Assembly: GCA_036346355.1 (NCBI GenBank)
Contig: CM070571.1
Location: 46,644,293 to 46,708,292, forward strand
Length of the DNA: 64,000 bases
Direction: 5' to 3'
Source of the DNA: Rhipidocladum racemiflorum
Taxonomy: Eukaryota; Streptophyta; Magnoliopsida; Poales; Poaceae
Part shown: positions 20,568 to 31,752 of the stretch, piece by piece
Position numbering within the stretch: position 1 is the stretch's first letter
How the letters are laid out: each line of letters opens with the position of its first letter
Translations under genes and position numbers: made by a program
The notes under the pieces: model-generated
The model's database searches: none
Told to the model about the DNA's origin: nothing
What the model saw: only the letters and a program-made list of their open reading frames with translations

Positions 20568-21695
20568 ATCTCCCCCTTGATGAAAACATTGGCAACACCA
20601 CTTAGAATTGATCATTTGGCATTCACTTTACCAAAGATTTTGAAATCCAAAGGATCAAAGACCAAAGTAAGAAAACACAGAAATCCCTCTTTGACCAAAA
20701 TGCAAAACAAAATCTCCCCCTGAGAATGAAAATGTGTGTGAATGTGCAATGCGCCCAAAAATTTCAAAATTCTCCAAACTTCTCCCAAAAATTCCAGAAA
20801 CAACTCCCCCTTCTTCTTCTCCCCCTTTTTCATTAAACTTTTCAACGATTCCCAAATTTCTCCCCCTTTGACAATGGATTCATCAAGAGTACAAGAGAGA
20901 GAACAGATTCAAAATTTTTCTTAAAACAATGATTTCACAAAGAGAAACAAGGAAGTGCCAAGATAGGAAAAGATGAGCTCATTCGATCATATAACCTTAT
21001 ATATCATATAATATGCAAAATACATGATCTTGATGTGATTTTAACAAGTTAGGGAATGACATGCATCTCAACCTCAATTTAGTCAACTATAGCCAAATAC
21101 TAAGCAAAACCTTTAGTAGAAAAACAAAGGCTCAAAGTTGAAACAAATAACAAATCAGGGCGAGCAAGTAGTTTCAACTCCAATCTAGTGGACCAATTTA
21201 ATCTTTAAACAGTAAACTGCATGTGGCATGCTTGAAGCATACTTCTTTTATTTCCTTGGAGTGGCATGCTTGAAGCATACATCTTGTCTTTTGAGGGAAT
21301 GGCATGCTTGAAGCATACATCTTATCTTTTAGGGAAAGCATCCTGAAGCTCATAACTTGAGGCTTTTGCTTTTAACAACCCTTTTTTATTGATTCCCTTT
21401 TCTTTTCATTTTTCTTTGATTATAAACATGCAAAAGTGATTAAAAGGTCTTATGAAAGAGTAAAGTTGAAACCACACTTGCTTCATAGCCCAAATTTGTC
21501 AAGAGAATTCAATATCAAGCCTAGAAGAGTGAGATATCACAGAGTATTTAGCTATAGGCAATCAGTCCAGGGAATTTCGCAATGTCATTTTTAGTTCAAG
21601 TGAGACAATTATATATTAGCTCAATTACATAACATATAAAGAAATATGATAAAGTGAGCTCATTAAGTGAAAGAACTTGGCAAGAAAATTCCCTT
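20568..21695 (-). other. Non-coding 3' region of SIRE-type element with polypurine tracts
   Basis: These 1.1 kb between pol and the 3' LTR show no long frame. The polypurine tract AAGGGGGAGA (minus strand) is at 20569-20578, and more G-runs of the same kind occur at about 20714-20720, 20807, 20820 and 20862, as in SIRE-type elements that have repeated polypurine tracts. Farther inside are three copies of a 38-bp repeat with the near-palindrome TGGCATGCTTGAAGCATAC starting at 21224, 21262 and 21300. Confidence 0.8.
21224..21337. repeat. Three 38-bp repeats with a GCATGCTT/AAGCATAC palindrome
   Basis: The near-palindrome starts at 21224, 21262 and 21300, exactly 38 bp apart. The spacer sequences are similar (CATCTTGTCTTTT, CATCTTATCTTTT). 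The repeat is in the untranslated 3' region of the Copia element. Confidence 0.8.
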
Positions 21696-24600
21696 TCAAA
21701 ACAAACCCATTGGATGAACAATCCCAAGTTCTCCCCGAATAAAAGCAAAACGAGAAGAAGACAAAGGTTTTGTGAAAATGTCTGCCAATTGATGTTCAGT
21801 ATCTACATGATGAAGCACAATGTTGCCTTTTTCAACATGATCTCTAAGAAAGTGAAATCTGATGTCAATGTGTTTTGTTCTAGAGTGTTGCACGGGGTTC
21901 TTAGCAATGCAAATTGCACTAGTGTTATCACACAAAAGAGGAACACTATCCAAATTAACCCCATAATCTTTAAGAGTAGCTACTATCCAAAGAATTTGAG
22001 AACAACAACTAGCAGCAGCCACATATTCAGATTCAAACAGCTTGATTGTGCAAATGAAGATTGCTTTCTAGATGACCATGCAATGAGAGAATTTCCCAAG
22101 AAGTGACATGAACCAGAAGTGCTTTTCCTATCAATTCTACATCCTCCAAAATCAGCATCAGAAAAAGATCTCAAACTAATGCATGAGGAAGCAGAAAGCC
22201 AAATGCCAAAATCTCGAGTTCCATGAAGATACCTGAAAATCCTTTTGACAGTTTGTCGATGTGAAGCACGTGGGGAAGCTTGAAAACGAGCACACAAGCA
22301 TACAGCAAATTGTATATCCGGCCTTGATGCAGTGAGGTACAAAAGTGAACCTATCATGCTTCTATATTCCTTTTGATCAACCGGCTCACCATCTTCATCC
22401 GGATCAAGTGTGCAATTGCTTTCCAAAGGTGTCATGATTGGTTTGCTGTTTTCCATCCCAAATCTATGCAACAAGTCTTTTGTGTATTTGCTTTGATGTA
22501 CAAAGGTACCATCCTTTGTTTGCTTGATTTGAAATCCCAAAAAGTATGTCAACTCACCCATCATACTCATCTCAAACTCCTTTCTCATTGTTTGAAAACT
22601 TCAGACACTAAAACATGAGAGGAACCACCAAAGATAATATCATCAACATAAATCTGAACGAATAGTTGATCATTGCCTTGCTTGAGTAAAAGAGAGTTTT
22701 GTCAACCTTTCCCATTAAAAAGCCTTTTCAAGTAAAAGGTTTTTAGCCTATCATACCATGCTCTAGGGGCTTGTTTCAAACCATACAAAGCTTTTGATAG
22801 TTTGAACACATGATTTGGAAACTTTGGATTTTCAAAACCAGGTGGTTGCTTGACAAAAACCTCCTCATTTATGTAGCCATTAAGAAAAGCACTTTTCACA
22901 TCCATTTGATACAATTTGAAACCTTTGGATGCAGCAAAAGCTAAAAGGATTCTAATGGCTTCAATTCTAGCAACAGGAGCAAAGGTTTCATCAAAATCTA
23001 AGCCTTCAATTTGAGTGTAACCTTGAGCAACCAATCTAGCCTTGTTTCTAACAACAACACCATCCTCACTTTGTTTATTTTTGAAAACCCATCTAGTTCC
23101 AATAACATTAAAATTAGGAGGAGGTGAGACAAGTTTCCAAACTTTATTTCATTCAAAATTCTCTAATTCTTCATGCATGGCATTGATCCAAGATTCGTCA
23201 GATAATGCATGAGATATATCTTTGGGTTCAAAAGAAGCAACTAAAGCAGAATGAGCATGAGTGTCAGAATGAATAAACCTGGGATCGAGTGACTCTCTCA
23301 TTTAGGTCTCCAATCATTTGTTCAGATGGATGCATTTTTGAATGTGCAAGGGAGCATTGGCTTTTGAGACTTCTCCTTCTCCTTCTTCATTTTCAGCATG
23401 TACAGATGATGTTGTAGATTGAGGATGGTTAGCTGTAGGTGATGTAGTAGTAGGTGCCAAGGGTGCTACAGCTTGTTGTGCATTAGGAAGAGTCAAGACA
23501 TCATCTTCAACATCATTATTATCTTCAAAGATTTTCTCCCCCTGAATGTATGCTTCAGACTGCATCACTTGGACTAGTACTGGACTAGACTCATCAAAAG
23601 TAACTTCACAAGTTTCCACAATTTTGTTAGTTTCCAAAACAAGCACACGATAGCCACGAGTATGAGCAGGATATCCAAGAAAAATGCCATTAGTTGATCT
23701 AGCTTCAAATTTATCAAGATTTCCAGATTTCAAGACAAAACATTTGCATCCAAAACTCGAAAGTGAGAAGCAGAAGGTCTATGTCCAAACCAAGCTCATA
23801 TGGAGTCTTACCCAATTTTGATCTCAAAAACACACGGTTTGAAACATAACATGCAGTTGAAATCGCTTCACCCAAAAGTTCCTAGGAGTGTGATGTTCAT
23901 CTAACATGGTTCTAGCCATCTCAACCAATGTTCTGTTTTTCCTTTCAACTATACCATTCTCGTTGAGGCACTCTAGGTGATGAAAATTGATGATCAATTC
24001 CTTTTCAGTACAAAAGTGATTAAAAGAAGCATTTTTGAATTCAGTTCCATTATCACTTCTAATAGCTTTGAGAGCTCCTGGATGATCAATAGAAAGCCTA
24101 AGAACAAGACTTCTAAAATGACTAAAAGCCTCATCCTTAGATGCCATAAAGTATACCCAAGAGTATCTAGAAAAATCATCAACAATCACAAGCACATACC
24201 ATTTGCCTCCAAAGGATTGAACTCGAGATGGTCCATTGTATCAAGATGTAGAAGCTGTCCTGGAGCGTTTGTCATCACCATGGTAAGAGGTGGATGTGAA
24301 CCTGCAATCATCTTACCATGTCTACAAGAGGAACATACTAAATTGCTATCACCCTTAAGCTTAGGCAAGCCACGTATGAGATCTAAACTGCTTACACGAG
24401 TAAGATGATCAAAACCAACATGACCAAGTCTACGATGCCAAAAGAATAAATCTTTAGAAACATTGGCAATTAGACACCTATGTTTAGAAGAAGGTGATGC
24501 ATCAAAATCAGCTTTAAAAACTCTTCCAAAACGAGAAATCTTGAACACAAGATCACCTGAAGCATCTAGCACTTTGCATTCATTTTTCTTAAAGCTTATC

Positions 24601-24850
24601 TCAAGATCTTCATCAAACATTTGTGAGACAGAAAGCAAGTTATATTTCAAGTTTTCAACAAGAGCCACATCCTTGAACATAAACTTGTCACTTACCTTTA
24701 CTGTACCTTTTATCACAACAGAAGAGGAAGAAGCATCTCCAAAAGTAACACTTTCAGCACGAGATGCACGAGTGAGGGAGGAGAACCAATTCTTTTTACC
24801 AGACATGTGGCGTGAGCATCCGGAATCCACTAGCCATATGTTCTCCTTCC
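21696..24850 (-). pseudogene. pol: SIRE-type Copia pol, frameshifted
   Basis: This is the polyprotein for protease, integrase, reverse transcriptase and RNase H. In order on the minus strand: protease active site MDSGCSRHMSG at 24830, pre-integrase zinc finger WHRRLGHVGFDHL then CSSCRHGK (about 24330-24450), integrase core VDDFSRY, SDNGTEF and VERKNRTL (24190-23930), reverse transcriptase (DFDETFAPVARIEAIR, MDVKSAFLNGYINEEVF, ALYGLKQAPRAWY; 23034-22702), catalytic YVDD at about 22639-22650, and RNase H with DADFGG and the end motif KHIDIRFHFLRD (22588-21696). Frame breaks near 24190, 23800, 23280, 22700, 22600 and 22020 make it non-functional as read. Domains are otherwise well kept, consistent with a young copy. 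Confidence 0.9.
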
Positions 24851-24903
24851 TCGCGCGAGAAGCCTACATAGCAACAAAACATGTCGAGGTCTCAGTACTG
24901 GGG

Positions 24904-25305
24904 TTAGGAATGAGATTTTTGGGATCCAAAGATCGAGACACACGACGCACAACAAGAGGGCACAACACGATAATTTTTATGCACAAAATCAGATTTATCT
25001 TTTCCCATGTTTCTAGGAACAGAAGGTGTTTTCATCACTCTAGGCGCATAAGGAGTAAAATGTGCTTTGCTGAAATTTGACCTAGCCTCAGTTCTTTCCT
25101 TCTTTTGTTGTTTGGCTAGTCTAAAGCAATAATCTACTAAGTGTCCATCTCTACCACAATGAGTGCAAGTGTACATGACATGATGTTTAGCTTTAACAAG
25201 AAAGGCACATTTTGCTTTCATCATAGTAGAGGATAAAACCAGCAGATTGAAAAGCAATTTTCTTAGGCTCATTAGATAACTCAATTTTGCAAGGAGCACG
25301 AACAA
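24904..25305 (-). pseudogene. SIRE-type gag C-terminal part in shifted frame
   Basis: The frame continues the gag of 25281-27056 after a shift and carries a second CCHC knuckle (CTHCGRDGHLVDYC, about 25115-25160) followed by a basic stretch (RLAKQQKKERTEARS). It probably precedes the protease in the intact polyprotein. The shift lies at about 25300, near clustered CG-rich triplets. Confidence 0.75.
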
Positions 25306-27056
25306 CGGCGAGGTTTAGTTTCATATGTGGCATAAGGATCAAAACCTAAACCTCTCTTGTTTGTGCTAACCTTAGATTGATCCAAGATCATGTTCAACTT
25401 TTTCTTGCCATTAGTGAATCGTTCCAAAGAGTTTTGCAGGTAATCAACTTTCTTAGCAAGAATTAAACAATTATTGCAGGGAACATCTACTTTTCCTTTT
25501 TGCTTGCGACAAGTTGAGCATGAGAGAATTTCATGTGAAAGAAAATTATCAGTTAATTGAGAAACCCTAGCATTTGCATCTTTCAATTTTAATTCAAGAG
25601 TTGAGCATTTAGAACAAGAAGTTGAACTATGCAAATCATCAGTGGAACAGCTAGCATGTACAACATGTTTCTCATTTTTCTCATTTAGATGCAACAAAAG
25701 AGCATGTTCTTTCCTAAGCAAGGTGAGCTCATTGTAAATTAAGTCACATGATTTGCAAGTATCATCACTAGGAATCAAAGTCTTAAGTCTAGCAATTTCA
25801 GCATTCAATGATTCAATAATGAAATCATGTTTCTTAATTTTCTTATCACGTTTGTCAAGCAATTTTCCAAGACGAGCAACAGCAATAGCTAATTCATCAT
25901 AAGAGGGATCTACCTCATTGAAGTCGCTGTCGTGGTCGTCCTCGGTGAAGCTATCCTTGCTGCTTGCCATGAGACATAATCCTATTAAATCATGCTTGCT
26001 TGGAGTTGCATCATCTTCGCTGCTCTCCGAGTCCACATCGCTCAAATTGACTTGTTCAAGAGCGGAAAGAACTCGGTGAACCACCTTGCGGTTGATGAAG
26101 CTCTTCTTCTTCTTATCATTTGACGAGAACCTTTTCTTTTCATTCCTTCTGTCGTTGTCCTTCTCCTCCTTTGATGTTTTTCCTGCAAGCTTAGGACAAT
26201 TTGTGCGAATATGGTTAAGGTCACCACACTCATAGCATCTTGGAGGACCACCTCTCTTTCTCATTCTCACATTCTGCAAAGCTTTGCTAAAGCGAGAAGA
26301 GAGTAGTGCCAGATCTTCTTCAGGAAACTCTTCAAGTTGCTCATCTGTTAAAGAAGACATGGAAGACAAGGCAAAGCTCGAAGAAGAATTTGCATTTGAC
26401 ATGTTAGGGTTAGAGATCAAAGCAATTGATTTAATGTTATCCTTCCTGGCAAGAACATCCAACTCATGAGTTTTCAACTTAGAGTAAAGAACACCTAATG
26501 TGAGTGTGCTCATGGTAGTAGATTCTTGTATAGATGTTACTTTCATCTCCCACACTGACATGTCCAAAGCACTAAGCAATTGTCGAGCATTTTCAGCATC
26601 AGTGTAGCTAACTCCAACAGCACGTAGATTGCTAAGAATTTTATTGAAACGTGCAAAGAAGTCATCTACAGATTCACTAGGTTTCATCTCAAAACGCATG
26701 TATTCCTTTTTGTAAATATCTTGGCGAACCTCTTTGACAGTGTTAGAACCTTCATGGTAATCACAAAGAGATTTCCATACCTCATATGCGGATCGAAGAT
26801 GAACCACACGATCAAAGTCGCTGCGTCCCAAGCCTTGGATGATCAAGTTGCGCGCCTTGCTGTTTGCTTCAACATGTGTGCGATTGGTGTCGTTGACGTT
26901 GTCGTTTGCAGGGACTTCATATGGCTTGTAGACCTTCTCCCAAATTGTGAAGCCCTGTGCTTGGATGAACGCCTCCATCTTGGCCTTCCAAAACTGAAAA
27001 TCAACACCATCGAACACACATGGTTTTGTCGAATAACGATCCATTGATCTAATCAC
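25281..27056 (-). CDS. gag: SIRE-type Copia gag
   Basis: This 591-codon frame is the nucleocapsid gene. The start is 27056 or, more likely, the second Met at 27044 (MDRYSTKPCVFDGVDFQFWK). It has a UBN2-type gag domain over the first 200 residues (NLIIQGLGRSDFDRV, YEVWKSLCDYHEG) and a CCHC knuckle CYECGDLNHIRTNCP near residue 270. A long charged C-terminal part likely forms coiled coils (repeated ARLKTL and LTLLRKEHALLLHL). The length fits the large gag of SIRE/Maximus elements. The frame ends early near 25300 by a frameshift; a second knuckle CTHCGRDGHLVDYC lies in another frame at 24904-25305. Confidence 0.88.
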   Translation of the reverse strand: MIRSMDRYSTKPCVFDGVDFQFWKAKMEAFIQAQGFTIWEKVYKPYEVPANDNVNDTNRTHVEANSKARNLIIQGLGRSDFDRVVHLRSAYEVWKSLCDYHEGSNTVKEVRQDIYKKEYMRFEMKPSESVDDFFARFNKILSNLRAVGVSYTDAENARQLLSALDMSVWEMKVTSIQESTTMSTLTLGVLYSKLKTHELDVLARKDNIKSIALISNPNMSNANSSSSFALSSMSSLTDEQLEEFPEEDLALLSSRFSKALQNVRMRKRGGPPRCYECGDLNHIRTNCPKLAGKTSKEEKDNDRRNEKKRFSSNDKKKKSFINRKVVHRVLSALEQVNLSDVDSESSEDDATPSKHDLIGLCLMASSKDSFTEDDHDSDFNEVDPSYDELAIAVARLGKLLDKRDKKIKKHDFIIESLNAEIARLKTLIPSDDTCKSCDLIYNELTLLRKEHALLLHLNEKNEKHVVHASCSTDDLHSSTSCSKCSTLELKLKDANARVSQLTDNFLSHEILSCSTCRKQKGKVDVPCNNCLILAKKVDYLQNSLERFTNGKKKLNMILDQSKVSTNKRGLGFDPYATYETKPRRCSCSLQN

Positions 27057-27096
27057 CGGTTAAGATAGATTAGAGAAACCTTGCTCTGATACCACT
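27057..27096 (-). other. Primer-binding site of SIRE-type element
   Basis: The minus strand reads TGGTATCAGAGC at 27094-27083, two bases from the LTR end CCTACA. It is complementary to initiator methionine tRNA. Confidence 0.92.
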
Positions 27097-28678
27097 TGTA
27101 GGATCGAAGTATACGAATATAGCAATCAGAGGGGGGGTGAATGATTGTGCGGAAGCTAAAACCAAATTCTTGATCTATTAAAAGTTCACCCCAAAACAGA
27201 ACCAAATAATTGCCTTGTTTTCGACAAAAACAGAATGACAGAGGTTCCGTAAAACGTGAATTACTGGAGATCCAACCGTCGGAACGATCTGAAATTTGGA
27301 CACAAGAAACTAGATTCCAATACGAATCAAACCCAAAAAGAATCAGCTCGATCGGACTTATGGATCAAAAGTTATGAGCTTCGCAAGCTTGCTGATCCAG
27401 AACTTGACGAGAATCAATCTAATCAAAACTTCAAGACGAAACAAGATCTTCAAAAGAATAATCAACTAGACTTTGAGAAACTCTAAATCAATACCCTAGA
27501 GAGGTTTTTGATGGATCAAATCAAGATAAACCTTGAAGAACAAAAACCAATCTAGAACTAGAACAAGCATGCAAACAAGAACCAAAACAGAAAATACTGT
27601 AGCGACGTGGTTACTGTAGCACGCAAAAATCTTGGAAGAATTGATCTTTATTTCTTGTCTAAAATACTCTCATCAAAAGAGTACAAACCCTAAAACCAAG
27701 CTCAAAGCTTGATGCGCTCAGCTCTACTTGGTGCCTTTCAACAGGAGACCACCCCTCCTATTTAAAGGACCAACCCACAAGGAGTTCTGAATACAATTCC
27801 TATTCCCTAGAAGGAATCTGTATCCAACACAACTCTACTTGGCCCAACCTGGCCGAGTACAACTCTTGCACGCGTATGGCAACCCTACCATACTCACGTG
27901 ACTAACACTTTGCACGCGTATGGCCACCTGCCATACTCACGTGACTAACACTTTGCACGCGAATGACCTCCTGCCATTCTCACGTGACTAACCATTCTTC
28001 ATGTGCACCATTCTCTTAGCTCGAACGTCCCGCATGACATCTTTGACTACCAAGACCTCAGTTCCTCCCTGAACCTAGTCCCGAACCTCAGCTCCTCCAT
28101 GAACCTAGTTCCGGTCCCGTCATCGACCACGTTCGTCTTCGAGCAATACCTGCACATGAACAAACCACAAAACAATTCCGAGCACAAGTCCACGACTTGA
28201 CTCACATTAATCCATGCAACTACTCACACGAGCATTGCATAAAATCCACTTCAAAATAAGCATCATGAAATCATCACAAATTTCATAATCTCAAGGTCAA
28301 ACCATTTCAATTCTTGCAAAAACCTTCAAACCGAGCAAAACATGTTCACAACGGACCAAAAATAAAAATCCTAGAAAAAGTCCATTCACGACGGACAAGA
28401 AATCTCTGTCCGGCGTACATGTGAAACTCTCAGTTCCAAGAAGAAAACATTCCGGTGAAAACATGTTCACAACGGACCCAAAAACTTTGTCCGTTGTACA
28501 TGCGAAAACAATCCTCAAAAAGCCATTCACGACAGACCCAAAAACTTTGTCCGTTGTACATGTGAAACTTACTGGTTTCTTGGAAAATTGTCAAAACACA
28601 TGAACAAACACATTTTGCAAATTCAAATCTAAGTTAATTTTTCAGTTCAAAGCCAATTTTTCAGCACATGATTTCACA
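27097..28678 (-). repeat. SIRE-type element 5' LTR
   Basis: This 1,582-bp LTR matches 18987-20567 with about ten differences (for example GCTTCGCAAGC here against GCTTTGTACGC in the left LTR). TATA-like site at 27758-27767, G-box repeats at about 27855-27995, hairpin array at 28340-28560. Confidence 0.95.
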
Positions 28679-28683
28679 AGATC

Positions 28684-30387
28684 CGACTGGGTGAATATGT
28701 ATTTAAGGCTCTTATGGTCCGTATACACATCACATCTGTTCCCGATCAGATAGTGATGCCATATCTTCAAGGCATGCACTACGGCAGCTAACTCTAGGTC
28801 ATGCGTCGGATAAATTTCTTCATGCGGCCTCAACTGCCTTGATGCATAAGCGACGACCTTTCCATTCTGCATCAGCACACATCCAAGTCCTTAGCGCGAT
28901 GCATCACAATAAATATCAAATCTTTGATTAACATCCGGTAGAACTAACACCGGTGCTGATGTCAATCGCTTCTTTAGCTCCTGAAATCCTTTCTCACAAT
29001 CTGACGTCCATGCAAACTTCTTCTCCTTTTTCAGCAATTGCGTAAGAGGTCTCGCAATTGTCGAAAAGCCTTCAATGAAATGGCGGTAGTATCCTGCCAT
29101 TCCAAGGAAACTTGATCCGGGTCACGCCTTGGTCGCTCCCAATGTAACACGCCTTCTACCTTGCTTGGATCTACGGCGACTCCTTCTGCGGTCATTACAT
29201 GTCCGAGGAATTCTACCTTGTCCTTCCAAAAATCACACTTGCTGAACTTGGCGAAGAGTTGCTGTTCCCTCAGCTTTTCTAAAACTCGCCTCAAGTGTTC
29301 GGCATGTTCATCCTCTGTCTTGGAGTAGATTAGGATATCATCTATGAACACGACAACAAACTTGTCCAAATATTCCATGAACACCTTATTCATCATATTC
29401 ATGAAATATCTTTGGCGCATTCGTCGATCCAAAGGACATAACAGTAAACTCGTAATGTCCATATCTTGACGAGAATGCGGTCTTGAATATCTTACGATCG
29501 GATCTTCAACTGATGGTATCCCGATCTCAGATCAATCCTGGAGAAAACTCCGGCTCCTCTCAGCTGATCAAACAAATCATCAATCCTGGGTAACGGGTAC
29601 TTATTCTTCACGGTGACTTCATTGAGTGCACGGTAGTCAATGCACATCCTGAAACTCCCGTCCTTCTTCTTGACAAACAATACTGGTGCTCCCCACGGTG
29701 ACGAACTCGGTCTGATAAATCCTTTCTCCATTAACTCTTCTAGCTGTTTCTTCATCTCTACCAACTCTTCGGTGGACATCCGATAAGGTCTCTTTGCTAT
29801 CGGTGCTGTACCAGGTACAAGCTCTATCACAAACTCTATGTCCCTGTCTGGCGGCATACCAGGTAGATCTTCAGGAAAACATCTGGGTACTCATTCACTA
29901 CTGAGACATCCTCTATGCTGATTGTCTTGGTACTGTTAACCATCATCTGTCCATCTCTAACTGCAGTGGCTTGAAATTCCACTTTCTTTCCACACGGGCT
30001 CTCAACTGAGATAGTCCTTCGTCCACAATCCAATACGGCCTTGTGCTTGGATAACCAATCCATTCCCAAAATGACATCTAAGGTCTGGGTCTCCAAAATA
30101 ATAAGGTTCGCTAGGAACTCCATCCCCTCTATTAGTATTCTCACCCCAGAACATCCTACTTTCGTTCGGAGTTCGGAACGAGGGGTTTGAACTAAAAGCA
30201 TGCATTTAAGTTTTGCAATCTCCAAATCATTTTTAGCAGCAAAGCCTTGCGAAACAAACGAATGCGAAGCTCCAGAGTCAAACAAAACTGCTGCAGGTAC
30301 TGAGTTAACAAGTAACTTACCCAGTACGACGTCCGTAGCATTCTGCAGTGCATCCGCGGTGACATGGTTGACTCGGCCTCTCACCAC
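28684..30387 (-). pseudogene. pol: G1 pol, 5' part: protease, reverse transcriptase, RNase H
   Basis: The protease frame 30387-29836 has VLFDSGASHSFVSQGF and DVILGMDWLSKHKAVLDCG. The reverse transcriptase continues in 29857-29492 (SSSPWGAPVLFVKKKDGSFR, IDDLFDQLRGAGVFSRIDLR) and 29462-29031 (catalytic FIDDILIYSK, CDFWKDKVEFLGH). RNase H follows in 29100-28891 and 28878-28684 (GKVVAYASRQLRPHEE, YTDHKSLKYIFTQSDL), where the Copia insertion cuts it at 28684; it continues at 18981. Frameshifts lie near 29850, 29480, 29150 and 28885, so the gene is broken although the catalytic residues seen are kept. Confidence 0.9.
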
Positions 30388-30389
30388 AG

Positions 30390-31468
30390 TCTGGGGTGTG
30401 GCTCCTGGTGCTGGCGTCCTAGCTGGGGTGGATCCTAGATTGAAGCGAATCGGGTCACTCTCGCTGTCTTCTTTGGGCAGCTGTTGGCAAAGTGTCCTGG
30501 CTCGTTGCGGTTGTAGCAGCGTCTCACTTGTTCCTTCTTGCTGCTCGAGCGGCGTTTCTAGCGGGGCTGGGTGCAGTAGTTTTGATTGACGGTTCTTGGT
30601 GCTGGGGACGGTGTCCTTGTTGCATTTTGTGGCTGGAATCTGAAAAACTGATTTGGTGCAACCCTCAGACGCTGTTGCGTTCCCTGGCGTGATCCCTGCT
30701 GTTGCATCCTGCGCTTCCTGTTCTCATCCAGTTCCTTGCGCTTGTCCTCAAGAATAAGCGCCTTATTCACCAACTCTTGGAAATCTGGAAAGGTGTGGGT
30801 GATTAGTCCTACTTGTAGTCCTGAGTTAAGTCCCTTCATGAAGCGAGACTATCTGGCTTTATCTATCGCTACATCCTCAGGTGCGTAGCGTGCTAGCTGT
30901 GTGAACTTGTTCAGGTAGTCGGCCACTGGCTGATTACCTTGCTTCAGTGCCCTGAACTCCTCCTTCTTAAGATCCATGATTCCTTCAGGCACGTGATACT
31001 GGCGGAATGCAGCCGTGAACTCCTCCCAAGTGATGTCCTGAGGGTTCACTTGTGTGGCGCAGAAGTTCTCCCACCATTCGGCGGCTGTTCCTTCCAACTG
31101 ATGAGAAGCGTAAAGTACCTTCTCATTTCCTATGCATTGAGCTATGTGTAGCTTCCTCTCAATTGACCTTAACCATCATCGGCCTCCAATGGATTGGCAT
31201 TCCCAGAGAAAGTGGGTGGGTGAGTCCTCATGAACTCTGACAGTCTTGTATTCTGGCGTTGTCCCTGATTAACTTGATTAGCAAAGTGGCACGAGCAAAG
31301 GACGTGTTGCATTTGTTGCATCATAGCATGCATCAACTGAGTCTGAGCAGCGAGAAAAGCTCCGAAATTCTGCATATCCAGTGGCGGTGCTGGTGCTCCA
31401 TCATTGGGGTTTTCTGCTGGGCGAGAACCACTTCCATTGCTTCCAAAGTTTCCGCGGGTGTTCACCAT
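30390..31468 (-). pseudogene. gag: G1 gag, broken
   Basis: The gene starts MVNTRGNFGSNGSGSRP at 31468. The gag domain is recognisable: RTHPPTFSGNANPLEADD, then TAAEWWENFCATQ, then EGIMDLKKEEFRALKQGN and VADYLNKFTQLARYAPEDV. A 1-bp loss after EADD (about 31185) shifts the frame; G2 reads EADDWLRSIERK there. A TAG stop at 30847-30849 stands where glutamine would fit. In the zinc knuckle the second cysteine is arginine (RRCYNRNEPGHFAN, about 30495-30530), whereas G2 has cysteine; this alone should harm RNA binding. Confidence 0.85.
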
Positions 31469-31752
31469 CTGTCGATTTACCCTAGGTTTTAGAGATGAGA
31501 GGGAACAAGAATAGACAAGTAATATGGAACTTATGCGGGGCGAAAGGTATAACTTTAAGGTCCAACTTTATTAACTAATCAATAGTAACTTGGTATGGTT
31601 GCTTACAATGCCTAAGGGCCTTGCAACACATACTGCACACTCAGCAAACAATGAAAATCCAAATCGAACTAACACTGGAGTCTAACGCCTAAAGGGTGAC
31701 TCTTTATTCTAAGACGCGACTCGGCAAAGGAGTTTCTCTATAAAACCTACGC
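31469..31752 (-). other. Spacer between ORF0 and gag in G1
   Basis: This is 284 bp of non-coding sequence between the ORF0 stop and the gag start. The G2 equivalent is 43778-44049. No motif recognised. Confidence 0.6.

Larger units (their letters stand above)
18987..28678 (-). mobile_element. SIRE/Maximus-type Copia retrotransposon
   Basis: This 9,692-bp element has two LTRs (18987-20567 and 27097-28678), target duplication AGATC (18982-18986 and 28679-28683), primer-binding site 27083-27094 and a polypurine tract next to the left LTR. Its order is gag, protease, integrase, reverse transcriptase, RNase H, the Copia order. The LTRs differ at only a few places, so insertion is recent, but gag and pol are broken by several frameshifts. 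It lies in the RNase H region of G1 in the same orientation. Confidence 0.96.

Noticed and set aside
24463..25080. 205-codon plus-strand ORF, and 21654-22106 and 26721-27047
   Set aside because: Shadows of Copia gag and pol, which are clearly encoded on the minus strand with recognisable domains.
27083..27094. tRNA-Met-like sequence, also at 2480, 44971 and 55545
   Set aside because: Only 11-13 bases complementary to the tRNA 3' end, next to LTRs. They are primer-binding sites, not tRNA genes.
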